Source: Scytonema hofmannii PCC 7110 (lineage in GTDB: Bacteria > Cyanobacteriota > Cyanobacteriia > Cyanobacteriales > Nostocaceae). From it: a stretch of 64,000 bases of DNA. Under the pieces are notes generated by a model. That model was not told the DNA's origin. It did not search any database and worked only from the letters and a program-made list of their open reading frames with translations. The stretch spans positions 10,684,341 through 10,748,340 of the forward strand of contig NZ_KQ976354.1 in assembly GCF_000346485.2 (NCBI RefSeq), read 5' to 3'. Within the stretch, counting starts at the first letter, position 1. Every line of letters begins with the position of its first letter. Shown here piece by piece: positions 1 through 8,236 of the stretch. A program made the position numbers and the translations under genes.

Positions 1-885
1 TTAGAAAACCTTTACCTTTCAGGTAGTGGTGCGATTAATGCCACAGGTAACGAGGGGAATAACTCCATCAGAGGTAATGCGGCGGCTAACATTTTGTTTG
101 GTGGTGCTGGTAACGACACTATCACTGGTGGGGCTGGCGATGACACTTTAGATGGTGGTGCTGGCAATGACATTCTGAATGGTGGTCTAGGTGTTGATAT
201 TTTCACTGGTGGTGATGGCAATGACATCTACTATATTGATAACGTCAATGATGTTATCAATGCGGATACAAGTGGAATTGATAGCGTTGATGCTTCTGTC
301 ACGTACTCTTTGGGTGTGAGTTTAGAAAACCTTTACCTTTCAGGTAGTGGTGCGATTAATGCCACAGGTAACGAGGGGAATAACTCCATCAGAGGTAATG
401 CGGCGGCTAACATTTTGTCTGGTGGTGCTGGTAACGATATTATCACTGGTGGAGCTGGCGATGACACTTTAGATGGGGGCGTTGGCAATGACACTCTCAA
501 TGGTGGTGCGGAAGGCGATCGCTTCCTTTTCGGTACAAATACTGCTTTTGCTACTAGTGTTGTTGGAATCGACACAATGATTGATTTCACTTCTGGCACA
601 GACAAAATTGTTCTAGACAAAATCACTTTCACATCCCTGATTAGTTCCATAGGAATTGGTTTCAGTTTGGATAGTGAATTTGAAATTGTAGCCAGCGATA
701 TTGCTGCGGGATCAAGTAATGCCAAGATTGCTTACAACTCAGGTAATGGGAAGTTATTCTACAACCAAGATGGAGCAATTGCTGGTTTTGGGACAGGTGC
801 TCAATTTGCCACACTTGCCAATAAAGTTTCTCTCACTGCAAGTGATTTTCTGATTGAGACTCAAAACCAAATTATTTTGGGCTAA
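1..885 (+). CDS. RTX calcium-binding protein, C-terminal part (5' end outside window)
   Basis: The frame is open from the first base, so the gene starts upstream of the window. The visible 294 residues hold two blocks of glycine/aspartate nonapeptides of the GGAGNDTL type (hemolysin-type calcium-binding repeats), which fold into a beta-roll on binding calcium in type I secreted proteins. Between them is a segment containing LENLYLSGSGAINATGNEG that occurs twice, 321 bp (107 residues) apart, nearly identical at DNA level, so the gene grew by recent internal duplication. After the last repeats comes a non-repetitive tail of about 125 residues (from DRFLFGTNTAF) resembling the C-terminal export region of cyanobacterial RTX proteins. 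An extracellular or surface location is inferred. Substrate and enzymatic activity cannot be told without the N-terminus. Confidence 0.85.
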   Translation, partial: LENLYLSGSGAINATGNEGNNSIRGNAAANILFGGAGNDTITGGAGDDTLDGGAGNDILNGGLGVDIFTGGDGNDIYYIDNVNDVINADTSGIDSVDASVTYSLGVSLENLYLSGSGAINATGNEGNNSIRGNAAANILSGGAGNDIITGGAGDDTLDGGVGNDTLNGGAEGDRFLFGTNTAFATSVVGIDTMIDFTSGTDKIVLDKITFTSLISSIGIGFSLDSEFEIVASDIAAGSSNAKIAYNSGNGKLFYNQDGAIAGFGTGAQFATLANKVSLTASDFLIETQNQIILG

Positions 886-892
886 ACTTTTG

Positions 893-934
893 AGTTGTAG
901 TTGCACCTATTTGAAAATAGGTGCAACTACAACT
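893..934 (+). terminator. Probable hairpin terminator after RTX gene
   Basis: A perfect 18-bp inverted repeat (arms 893-910 and 917-934, loop ttgaaa) starts 8 bases after the stop codon. The T run is not directly adjacent but a T6 stretch follows about 15 bases later, so it may be a rho-independent terminator or a dispersed hairpin placed at the gene end. Confidence 0.6.
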
Positions 935-1034
935 ATCTCACTTTCCGGTTTTTTCAAAAATTGTTTAGAGATATCCTAATAATATATTTATCTGCTAAAA
1001 AATACACTATAAAAAAATAAACAATGAATTATAA

Positions 1035-2207
1035 ATGAAAACTGTTAAATTAGTTGAATTAAGGAGAGATAATAGAAGTACTGTACACTTAGATTTATTA
1101 CGAGGTTTGGCAGCACTAGTAGTTCTAACAAATCATTTAAGAAATTTATTTTTTGTTGATTATGGACAAGTTATTCATAAAAACATTCTTGTAAATATTT
1201 TTTATTATTTTTCTTCTTTTGGATATCAAGCAGTTATTGTTTTTTTTGTTTTAAGTGGTTTTTGTATTTCCTTAACTGTTATTAAGTCTATTGAAAATTG
1301 GTCTTGGAAAATTTATTTTATTAATCGGTTGTCTCGTCTTTATGTTGTCTTAATTATTGCTCTTTTCTTAGGTCTTTTTTTAGATTATTTAGGAATTACA
1401 ATTTGGGATAAAAATAGTATATATTATAGGAATTTTCTGGGTAGCAATATTATAGATAGCCCCGTTGTCAACAGATTAAAAATTTCAATTTTTATTGGTA
1501 ATATTTTTTTTCTGCAAAACATACGTGTTACTACATTTGGAAGTAACGATCCTTTATGGAGCTTAAGTAGTGAGTTTTGGTATTATGTGCTTTTTCCTTG
1601 TATTTTACTTATTGTTTACCCTAAAATTAATCTAGTTACTAAATTTTTACATACTTTCATAGTCTTGACAATATTCAAGTTTATAGGAAACTCAATTGCA
1701 ATATACTTTTTTATTTGGCTTTTAGGCACTCCTGTCTGTTTAACAGGAAATCTCAGAATTAAAAATCCAATATATAAATTTTTGTCAATATTGGTTTCAT
1801 CGTTGATATTTTTATTAACATTATTGTTGATTAAGTTCAATATTTTAATGAATTCTTATCTGTCTGATTTTATCTTAGCAATAGTAACAGCAATTTTGAT
1901 TTATTCTCTATTACAGGACAATCGAAAACAGCCTGTTGATTCTCATGCTTTCTGGTATAGTTATAAAATTATATCTCAAAAGCTAGCAGGCTTTTCCTAT
2001 ACTCTTTATTTAGTTCATATGCCAATTTTAGTGTTTATAAATGCTTGCTTATTAAAAGAGACTAGATGGCAACCAGATACATTTCATCTGCTTGTTGGTC
2101 TAATTTTACTCTTACTAGTTCTTGGCTATGCTTTTTCGATTTCTCTGTTTACAGAAGCAAAAACCGAGAAGCTTAGGGATTTTTTAAAATCATCCCTCCT
2201 TAAGTAA
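1035..2207 (+). CDS. Acyltransferase 3 family membrane protein (OafA-like)
   Basis: 390 residues, rich in hydrophobic segments (about ten likely membrane helices). The N-terminal HLDLLRGLAALVVLTNH carries the conserved Arg and His of acyltransferase family 3, where the His is the catalytic residue. A later WSLSSEFWYYVLFP stretch is also typical. Family members transfer acetyl or other acyl groups from the cytoplasmic side onto O-antigen, exopolysaccharide or Nod-factor sugars. The gene is more A/T-rich than most of the polysaccharide block downstream and is separated from it by 1.47 kb, so it may be a separate acquisition. A role in decorating the glycan made by the cluster is inference. The sugar acceptor is unknown. 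Confidence 0.85.
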   Translation: MKTVKLVELRRDNRSTVHLDLLRGLAALVVLTNHLRNLFFVDYGQVIHKNILVNIFYYFSSFGYQAVIVFFVLSGFCISLTVIKSIENWSWKIYFINRLSRLYVVLIIALFLGLFLDYLGITIWDKNSIYYRNFLGSNIIDSPVVNRLKISIFIGNIFFLQNIRVTTFGSNDPLWSLSSEFWYYVLFPCILLIVYPKINLVTKFLHTFIVLTIFKFIGNSIAIYFFIWLLGTPVCLTGNLRIKNPIYKFLSILVSSLIFLLTLLLIKFNILMNSYLSDFILAIVTAILIYSLLQDNRKQPVDSHAFWYSYKIISQKLAGFSYTLYLVHMPILVFINACLLKETRWQPDTFHLLVGLILLLLVLGYAFSISLFTEAKTEKLRDFLKSSLLK

Positions 2208-2311
2208 ATCAATCAATATTAATAATTACACTTAGTTTGTAGTAACGCTTTATCGCTGTTCGCGGAGCTTAAAGTCAGCCATAGCGCTACTAAGATCCCG
2301 AATATAGGGGC

Positions 2312-2403
2312 AAAAATCTGGTTTCTTCCTAGAGACGCTTCAAACAGCGTGTCTCTACGCCTAAGAGATATCAAGCTTTCCGGCAAAGAGAAACCAGGTT
2401 TTT
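2312..2403. repeat. Dispersed inverted-repeat element, copy 1
   Basis: Outer arms 2312-2327 and 2388-2403 (aaaaatctggtttctt and gagaaaccaggttttt) pair with one or two imperfections, and a second stem based on agagacgct lies inside. The element is followed by gattactgta...ggcgctctag, and a relative at 59198-59267 has the same layout and the same trailing sequence. It probably is a non-autonomous repeat or a folded RNA element. No ORF lies within it. Confidence 0.55.
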
Positions 2404-2443
2404 GTGATTACTGTATCGGCGCTCTAGGCGATTAGAAATTGCA

Positions 2444-2481
2444 GCTACACATTAGTCCGCGCAGGCAGACTAATGTGTAGC
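2444..2481. repeat. 14-bp inverted repeat
   Basis: Arms gctacacattagtc (2444-2457) and gactaatgtgtagc (2468-2481) are perfectly complementary around a 10-base spacer. It resembles the dispersed hairpins seen near 57422-57540 that carry 'gaaatcgcggctatac'-like flanks. Function unknown. Confidence 0.5.
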
Positions 2482-3524
2482 CGAGGCAGCTCGTTGCTCT
2501 GGTTACCACTAGTTGAAGCGCCTGCCGTCCAGAATTTTATTTTGAGAGCAATTGGCCAACTTGGGATGCTCCCATAGGTAGTCATCTGGGAGTTTTCCAA
2601 ATGCGTAGAAAAGATTTGTTTAAAGCGTGTTTACAGAAGCTGTTTGTCAGACACATTTATCTTACAACAGTTTTCACCTAAATGAACCACACATGATTGT
2701 AAGGGCGCAATGCCTTACGCCCCTTAGATTGTGGTCTATTTATCTGAAAATGGCTGTAACCAAGGAATCTTGAGATTTTATTCTGAGGAAATTATAAAAA
2801 CTGTAATTTGGAACCTTTTGACCCCTATGACAGACATTATAAATGAAGTTTCTGCTCATAACAACAAGAGCAAAACTGCTTTCCCTTCCTTACCTTATGC
2901 TTTTGTCTGTTTTCAATTCCAGTTTATTACTTACAGGAATGCTTAAGTTTAATACGTAAATTCTCTAAATTATTGTATATTTTAATACATTTATAAATTT
3001 TGAGAGTGATGTTTGATTCTGAGGTGATATTGATACAACGACCTAAAGCTGGCAAGTAGAAAATAAAATAGAAATTACAGAAAACAACCAAAAAAGAATC
3101 TATTTAGCTTTTAATTAATATCTAAAATTCGCTGAAATTAAGCGCTAAATCCTTTTTTCAAGCTTCCTTAGTCTGAGTAGTATCCAAAAAATCAGTACTT
3201 TTACTAATAGTCATACTGTGTAAAAAGAGTATCATATAGATGTTCATGTGAATTTGAAACCACAAGGAATAATACACATACCCTATCAGCAATCAATAAA
3301 ATATTTGGTCTAATTAATCGATTGTTTTGTCTACTGAAGACTTAGAATTTTCCATTAACTAGAAAACCAGTGTTCTAGTTAATTATTTCAATTGGCTAAA
3401 GCTTATTGAGTACTCTATTGTACAAAAGTTTGTAAAGCTTCTAAAGCGAGGGTTGCTATAGATGTAATCCCCGCATTTTTTTGGCGATCGCAGCTATGTC
3501 ATATAGAGCACTACGACTATATAA

Positions 3525-3683
3525 AATGTCCTAATTGAACTTAAAAGTCCATATTTCAATAAATTGGGACTTGTAACAGGAATTTTATTTCCTGGTGAAG
3601 TACTTACAGCAAAAGCATTAGCCCAAAAAGTGTTGTTCAAAAATGTATTAGAGTTTCCTTCTGCAACAGCATACCATTTATGA
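3525..3683 (+). other. Possible small coding remnant coupled to the next gene
   Basis: A frame of 52 codons runs from 3525 to a TGA at 3681-3683, which overlaps the ATG at 3680 of the following glycosyltransferase as ATGA, the usual arrangement of translationally coupled genes. The only plausible start is TTG at 3564, giving 39 residues that include LVTGILFPGEVLTAKALA. No ribosome binding site is visible and I do not recognise the peptide. It may be the tail of a decayed gene, or chance. Confidence 0.2.
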
Positions 3684-4990
3684 CACAGAGTGAAAGACTA
3701 CAGCAATTCGTTCAAAGCGACTATCAAATTTCCCAGCACATCAGCGTAAGTGATTTTTTGGGGATAGAGCGATTTATTAAATTGTCCGTTATTACTCAGT
3801 TTTTTCCCCCAGACTTCGCTGCAACTGGACAGTTGATTGATGAATTGGTTCGACAATTAGAAAAACAAGGAGTAGATATTGAAGTCTTCACTGGTCAACC
3901 AGGTTATGCATTTAAGTCCGATCGCGCTCCTGCAGTTGAACAGTCTGGTGGGTTAAAAATCCGGCGATCGCGTACTACTCAACTCTGTCCTCAGCGAATT
4001 CGTGGTAAAGCTATCAACGGTATTTTGTTTACCCTACGTGCTGCATTTTATCTGTTCAATGCTGCTCGACGTCGTAATGTTGCGTTATTAACAACAGCAC
4101 CTCCATTCTTACCAGTCTTAGGGTATCTTGCACATATTTTTTTTGGGTTGTCTTATGTTTGTATACTCTATGACCTCTATCCAGATATTGCGATCGCTTT
4201 AAAGGTGATACCAAAACATCACTGGATAGCAAAATTCTGGCGGGCTGTGAATCAGCAAGTTTTGCGAAAAGCCAAGGGAATCATCGTTCTCAGTCCAGCA
4301 ATGAAGCGGCAAGTAGCCTCTCATTGTCCGGAAGTTGCCCACAAAATTTCCGTCATTCACAGTTGGGCAAACCCAGATTTTATCGTACCTATTGAGAAAG
4401 AGAACAACTGGTTTGCTCACGAGCATGGAATGGTAAAAAAGTTTACTGTATTATACTCAGGCAACTTAGGTCGATGCCATGATATACACACTATGTTAGA
4501 GGCTGCCAAGTATTTGCAAGATGAGCCTATTCAATTTGTGTGTATTGGTGGCGGGGCTAAACGTGAAGAACTGATTGAGGAGGTTAATCAATTAGGGCTG
4601 AAAAACTTTCTGTTTCTTCCATATCAAGAAAAACGGATACTACCTTATTCCTTGACTGCGTGTGATTTGTCAATAGTTACAGTAGATCCTGGCATGGAAA
4701 GTCTAGTTGCACCTAGTAAACTATACCCTGCCCTAGCAACTGGACGACCTGTGGCTGTGATTTGTCCGGAGCATTCTTACCTGAAAAAACTGATTGCAGT
4801 AGGAAATTGTGGTGCCACTTTTGAAAATGCAGATAGTGTTGCTCTGGCCGAGTTTATCCGCTTGTTAAGTCGAGATAAAGCGTTAGCACAAAAGATGGGC
4901 AACGCGGCACGTGAGTATGTGGAAACTTACTTCACAGCTAAAGTGATATCGAAGCAGTATCTCAAGGTATTGCAAGAAGCTTTACTCTAA
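3680..4990 (+). CDS. Glycosyltransferase family 4 (WbuB-like)
   Basis: 436 residues from ATG 3680. The Rossmann-type start of family 4 enzymes, LSVITQFFPPDFAATGQL, only begins about 34 residues in, and relatives normally start right there, so TTG at 3782 (402 residues) is a serious alternative start. The donor-binding half shows LYSGNLGRCHDIHTMLEAA and SKLYPALATGRPVAVI, as in GT-B fold retaining enzymes that use nucleotide sugars at the inner membrane face. It opens the main polysaccharide block and precedes the exporter genes by 247 bases. The sugar donor cannot be read from the sequence. Confidence 0.85.
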   Translation: MTQSERLQQFVQSDYQISQHISVSDFLGIERFIKLSVITQFFPPDFAATGQLIDELVRQLEKQGVDIEVFTGQPGYAFKSDRAPAVEQSGGLKIRRSRTTQLCPQRIRGKAINGILFTLRAAFYLFNAARRRNVALLTTAPPFLPVLGYLAHIFFGLSYVCILYDLYPDIAIALKVIPKHHWIAKFWRAVNQQVLRKAKGIIVLSPAMKRQVASHCPEVAHKISVIHSWANPDFIVPIEKENNWFAHEHGMVKKFTVLYSGNLGRCHDIHTMLEAAKYLQDEPIQFVCIGGGAKREELIEEVNQLGLKNFLFLPYQEKRILPYSLTACDLSIVTVDPGMESLVAPSKLYPALATGRPVAVICPEHSYLKKLIAVGNCGATFENADSVALAEFIRLLSRDKALAQKMGNAAREYVETYFTAKVISKQYLKVLQEALL

Positions 4991-5015
4991 GGGTTTTAGT
5001 GTAAGAAGCTATTGC

Positions 5016-5041
5016 ACTTTATCAACAGCTGTTGATAAAGT
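5016..5041. promoter_or_regulatory. Perfect 26-bp palindrome upstream of the exporter genes
   Basis: actttatcaacag and its exact reverse complement meet without a spacer. It sits 26 bases after the preceding stop and about 200 bases before the exporter start. It could be an operator for a dimeric regulator or simply a hairpin. A second, shorter inverted repeat (gagagctt, arms 5183-5190 and 5193-5200) lies closer to the exporter start. Confidence 0.4.
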
Positions 5042-5221
5042 TGCTGAGCATAAGTGCAAGCGCCTTGTTGAAATGGAATGAATGCTTGACAAGGGAGGTG
5101 GAATTGCAGAGAGGGTGCGATCGCAATTAAAAAGTTTCTCAGCATCGAAATAGTTGTTGTCCAAATGGGAACCCTGATGTAGGAGAGCTTAAAAGCTCTC
5201 GCAAACATAGGTTACAGGTGT

Positions 5222-5228
5222 AAGGAGG
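5222..5228 (+). promoter_or_regulatory. Strong ribosome binding site deciding a TTG start
   Basis: AAGGAGG lies 9 bases before TTG 5238. It supports this unusual start codon for the ABC permease. Confidence 0.7.
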
Positions 5229-5237
5229 ATTTCAGAT

Positions 5238-6095
5238 TTGTTAGATAAACCATTTGAAAGTCATCAAGAAATTATCAAGCAAGAGTTAATCCTTGAAGCC
5301 GGACGCACAGAAAGGCAGTATTGGAAGGACTTGTGGCGCTATCGTGAATTGTTCTATTTTCTGGCGTGGCGGGACATTCTTGTACGGTACAAACAGACTG
5401 TGATTGGTATTGCTTGGGCATTGATTCGTCCGTTTCTGACAATGGTGGTCTTCTCTGTAGTCTTTGGGCAATTAGCAAAGTTGCCCTCTCAGGGCGCTCC
5501 CTACCCAATTTTGGTCTTTGCTGCAATGTTACCTTGGCAGTTTTTTGCTAATTCTCTCTCTGAATGCAGTAATAGTCTTATCTCTAACTCCAACTTAATT
5601 TCAAAAGTTTATTTTCCACGGTTGATTGTACCCATAAGCACTGTAGTTGTCAGCTTTGTGGATTTTTTAGTTTCAGGAATGATTTTATTAGGGCTGATGG
5701 CTTGGTATAATTTTGTTCCTAGTTGGCGTATTCTTACACTACCATTGTTTATTGGGATTGCTGTTGCTGCTTCTATGGGAGCGGGATTGTGGTTAGCATC
5801 TTTAAATGTCCAGTATCGGGATTTTCGCTTCGTTGTTCCGTTTATTGTGCAGTTTGGTTTGTATATTTCGCCAGTAGGATTTAGCAGTAGCATTGTTCCT
5901 GAGAATTGGCGGTTGCTCTATTCATTGAATCCAATGGTAGGAGTAATTGATGGATTTCGTTGGGCTGTTTTAGGGGGAGAGAGACATCTGTATCTTCCGG
6001 GCTTTATATTGTCTTTGGGACTAGTTATTTTACTGCTCCTAAGTGGTATTTGGTATTTTCGCAAGATGGAACGAACTTTTGCAGATGTCATTTAA
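5238..6095 (+). CDS. wzm: Polysaccharide ABC transporter permease (Wzm-type)
   Basis: 285 residues, ABC-2 type permease. A cytoplasmic N-terminus with YWKDLWRYRELFYFLAWRD, the signature of O-antigen exporters (RfbD/Wzm/TagG), is followed by about six membrane helices. It would form the membrane channel that moves a finished lipid-linked polysaccharide across the inner membrane, together with the ATPase encoded 15 bases downstream. The start is TTG with a near-perfect ribosome binding site. An alternative ATG much further in would delete conserved sequence. Length matches the family (about 260-290). Confidence 0.92.
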   Translation: MLDKPFESHQEIIKQELILEAGRTERQYWKDLWRYRELFYFLAWRDILVRYKQTVIGIAWALIRPFLTMVVFSVVFGQLAKLPSQGAPYPILVFAAMLPWQFFANSLSECSNSLISNSNLISKVYFPRLIVPISTVVVSFVDFLVSGMILLGLMAWYNFVPSWRILTLPLFIGIAVAASMGAGLWLASLNVQYRDFRFVVPFIVQFGLYISPVGFSSSIVPENWRLLYSLNPMVGVIDGFRWAVLGGERHLYLPGFILSLGLVILLLLSGIWYFRKMERTFADVI

Positions 6096-6110
6096 ACAGG
6101 AGTGTCATAG

Positions 6111-7367
6111 GTGTCAGATACAGTTATTAAAGTTGAAAATCTTGGTAAAAAATACATCATTGCTCATCAACAGCAAGAGCGTTATACAGCCTTACGTGAT
6201 GTCATAGCTCATCGCACCAAGACTTTGTTAAACCCATTTCAAAAAACAAAATCTAAAATTCAAAACTCTCAAGAAGAGTTTTGGGCGCTGAATGACGTAT
6301 CCTTTGAGATTAAGCAAGGTGATAGAGTTGGCGTAATTGGAAGAAATGGTGCAGGTAAATCAACACTGTTAAAGATTTTAAGTCGAATTACAGAGCCAAC
6401 TACAGGAAGAGTTTCGATTAACGGACGAATAGCTAGTTTATTGGAAGTTGGTACAGGATTTCATCCGGAATTAACGGGAAGGGAAAACATTTTTCTCAAT
6501 GGTGCCATTTTAGGCATGAGCAAGACAGACATTAAAAAGAAGTTTGATGAGATTGTTGCCTTTGCTGAGGTTGAAAAATTTTTAGATACACCGGTCAAGC
6601 GTTACTCATCTGGAATGTATGTTCGTTTGGCATTTGCAGTAGCCGCACATTTAGAACCAGAGATTTTAGTTGTAGATGAGGTGTTAGCAGTGGGAGATGC
6701 AGCATTTCAAAAGAAGTGTTTGGGAAAAATGGAGGAGGTCGGTAAAGAGGGAAGAACAGTTTTATTTGTAAGCCACAGTATGGGGTCTATCTCTCAATTA
6801 ACAACTAAATGTTTATTTTTGGCAAATGGTAAGAAAGTAGGGTATGGTTTAACTCAGGAAATAGTAACTAAATATATTGAATCTAGTTACAGCCAATTAT
6901 GTCATAGTAATTTTTATTCTAAGGATAGTAAAAACTACGATCAAAACAAACTTATTGAATTTTCTCAAATCAAGATTGATTATCACAATAATAGTCTTGC
7001 GTGCGAAATTTCTTATATAGTCCGCGAAGCAGTAAAAAGTGTAGTTGCGGTTAAAGTTACTAACAGCCAAGGTATTACAGTCATAACAGTGAGGGATACC
7101 GATGACGATCCTAATTACTTTTCTAAACAGAAGGGAAATTATATGACTCAGTTTGTCTTACCTGTTGATAATTGGGTTCCCGGTCTCTATTTCTTAACCT
7201 TATCGTTAGCAGATATGGTAAGTAAACGATATGACTTTCTAGAAGAAATATTGTCATTTGAAGTCAGTTTAAATAATGATGACACAACACCGGGATGGTC
7301 TCGTGATGGTATCATATTTGATCGAACATTTTGGAAAACAATACAAAAAGTTCCTAGTGAAGTATAG
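6111..7367 (+). CDS. wzt: Polysaccharide ABC transporter ATP-binding protein (Wzt-type)
   Basis: 418 residues from GTG, with an AGG-containing ribosome site just upstream. The ATPase domain (about 1-250) has Walker A GRNGAGKS (77-84), signature YSSGM (165-169), Walker B ILVVDE (185-190) and the switch His in VSHS (222). The remaining 160 residues form an extra domain in the place of the Wzt C-terminal domain, which in E. coli O8/O9a binds the capped non-reducing end of the glycan and so selects finished chains. Together with the permease before it, this is an ABC-dependent export system. The nearby methyltransferases are candidates for making the cap (inference). Confidence 0.92.
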   Translation: MSDTVIKVENLGKKYIIAHQQQERYTALRDVIAHRTKTLLNPFQKTKSKIQNSQEEFWALNDVSFEIKQGDRVGVIGRNGAGKSTLLKILSRITEPTTGRVSINGRIASLLEVGTGFHPELTGRENIFLNGAILGMSKTDIKKKFDEIVAFAEVEKFLDTPVKRYSSGMYVRLAFAVAAHLEPEILVVDEVLAVGDAAFQKKCLGKMEEVGKEGRTVLFVSHSMGSISQLTTKCLFLANGKKVGYGLTQEIVTKYIESSYSQLCHSNFYSKDSKNYDQNKLIEFSQIKIDYHNNSLACEISYIVREAVKSVVAVKVTNSQGITVITVRDTDDDPNYFSKQKGNYMTQFVLPVDNWVPGLYFLTLSLADMVSKRYDFLEEILSFEVSLNNDDTTPGWSRDGIIFDRTFWKTIQKVPSEV

Positions 7368-7435
7368 GTAAAATTATAATTTCTTAAAATAGGACAATAA
7401 AAAGCAAGTCAATAAAATTAAGAACGATCAAATTT

Positions 7436-8218
7436 ATGAATAGGATTGAGAATTTCTTTCCACGAATTACTAAAAAAATATCTATTTTGGTTTTAGGTAG
7501 TCATCCTAATAATACGATATTTTCATTTAATTACCACAATGTTTATCATATCAATAAATTTCTTTTACAATGCAAAGAAAAAATTAACTCCCCAGGACAT
7601 ATTCTTGTTGATATTGGTTCAGGTAGAAGTCCCTACTATTTAATTTTTTCTGACATAGTATCAAAATACATCGCAGTGGATTCGTCAGAAAGCTTACCTA
7701 AAAATGAATCACGAGCAATAGAACAGATACCAGGGATAGCTGAAACTGTTCCACTAACAGATGCCATAGCTGATATTGTCTTGTGCAATCAGGTACTAGA
7801 ACATGTGAACGATCCTTCTAAAGCAGCTAATGAAATGTATCGTATATTAAAACCAGGTGGTAAATGCATTGGCTCAGTACCTCATGTTAGCCCAGTACAT
7901 TTGGAACCATATGATTTTCGGCGTTATACAGATTTAGGTGTCAAACAGTTACTACAAAATGCTGGATTTGTAGAAATAACTGTTGAAGGGAATGGTGGAG
8001 TGCATTCAACAGCAGCTTTAATGATTGCTATGGATTGGATGTTGACACCAAGAAGAGAGGGAGAACCTCAGCGCTTCTCTTCAACGAAAGCGCTCTTGTT
8101 ATCTCCTTTAGTCGGATTAATGAATACTATCGGTTTGATACTTGATTCTTGGCTTGGAAATAAACAAAGAACTCCTGCAAATTTGTGTTGGACAGCCATC
8201 AAACCTTTTCATGAATAA
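7436..8218 (+). CDS. Class I SAM-dependent methyltransferase
   Basis: 260 residues. The SAM-binding loop is VDIGSGRSPYYLIF near residue 58. The rest of the fold is clear from ADIVLCNQVLEHVNDPSKAA and the post-motif ILKPGGKCIGSVPH (methyltransferase 11 type). It follows the exporter ATPase by 68 bases and precedes the radical SAM fusion by 18, so it is likely in the same operon. A role in methylating the glycan, perhaps its terminal cap, is inferred from place only. The substrate is unknown. Confidence 0.82.
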   Translation: MNRIENFFPRITKKISILVLGSHPNNTIFSFNYHNVYHINKFLLQCKEKINSPGHILVDIGSGRSPYYLIFSDIVSKYIAVDSSESLPKNESRAIEQIPGIAETVPLTDAIADIVLCNQVLEHVNDPSKAANEMYRILKPGGKCIGSVPHVSPVHLEPYDFRRYTDLGVKQLLQNAGFVEITVEGNGGVHSTAALMIAMDWMLTPRREGEPQRFSSTKALLLSPLVGLMNTIGLILDSWLGNKQRTPANLCWTAIKPFHE

Positions 8219-8236
8219 ATTTTATTAGTTATTGCT

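Larger units (their letters stand above)
2208..3679. other. 1.47-kb region without a convincing gene
   Basis: No open frame here has recognisable protein features. The segment holds several dispersed hairpins: an imperfect inverted element at 2312-2403, a 14-bp inverted repeat at 2444-2481, and a short stem around 2699-2726. The stretch from about 2940 to 3680 is A/T-rich and could hold the promoter and leader of the polysaccharide operon, but I cannot point to specific -35/-10 boxes. Confidence 0.5.

Noticed and set aside
12-725. Antisense frames with PAPP repeats on the - strand
   Set aside because: The same effect, caused by the RTX repeats of the gene at 1-885.
2731-2946. 71-codon frame in the long gap
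   Set aside because: No ribosome site, no recognisable motif, and the composition is like that of the surrounding non-coding DNA.
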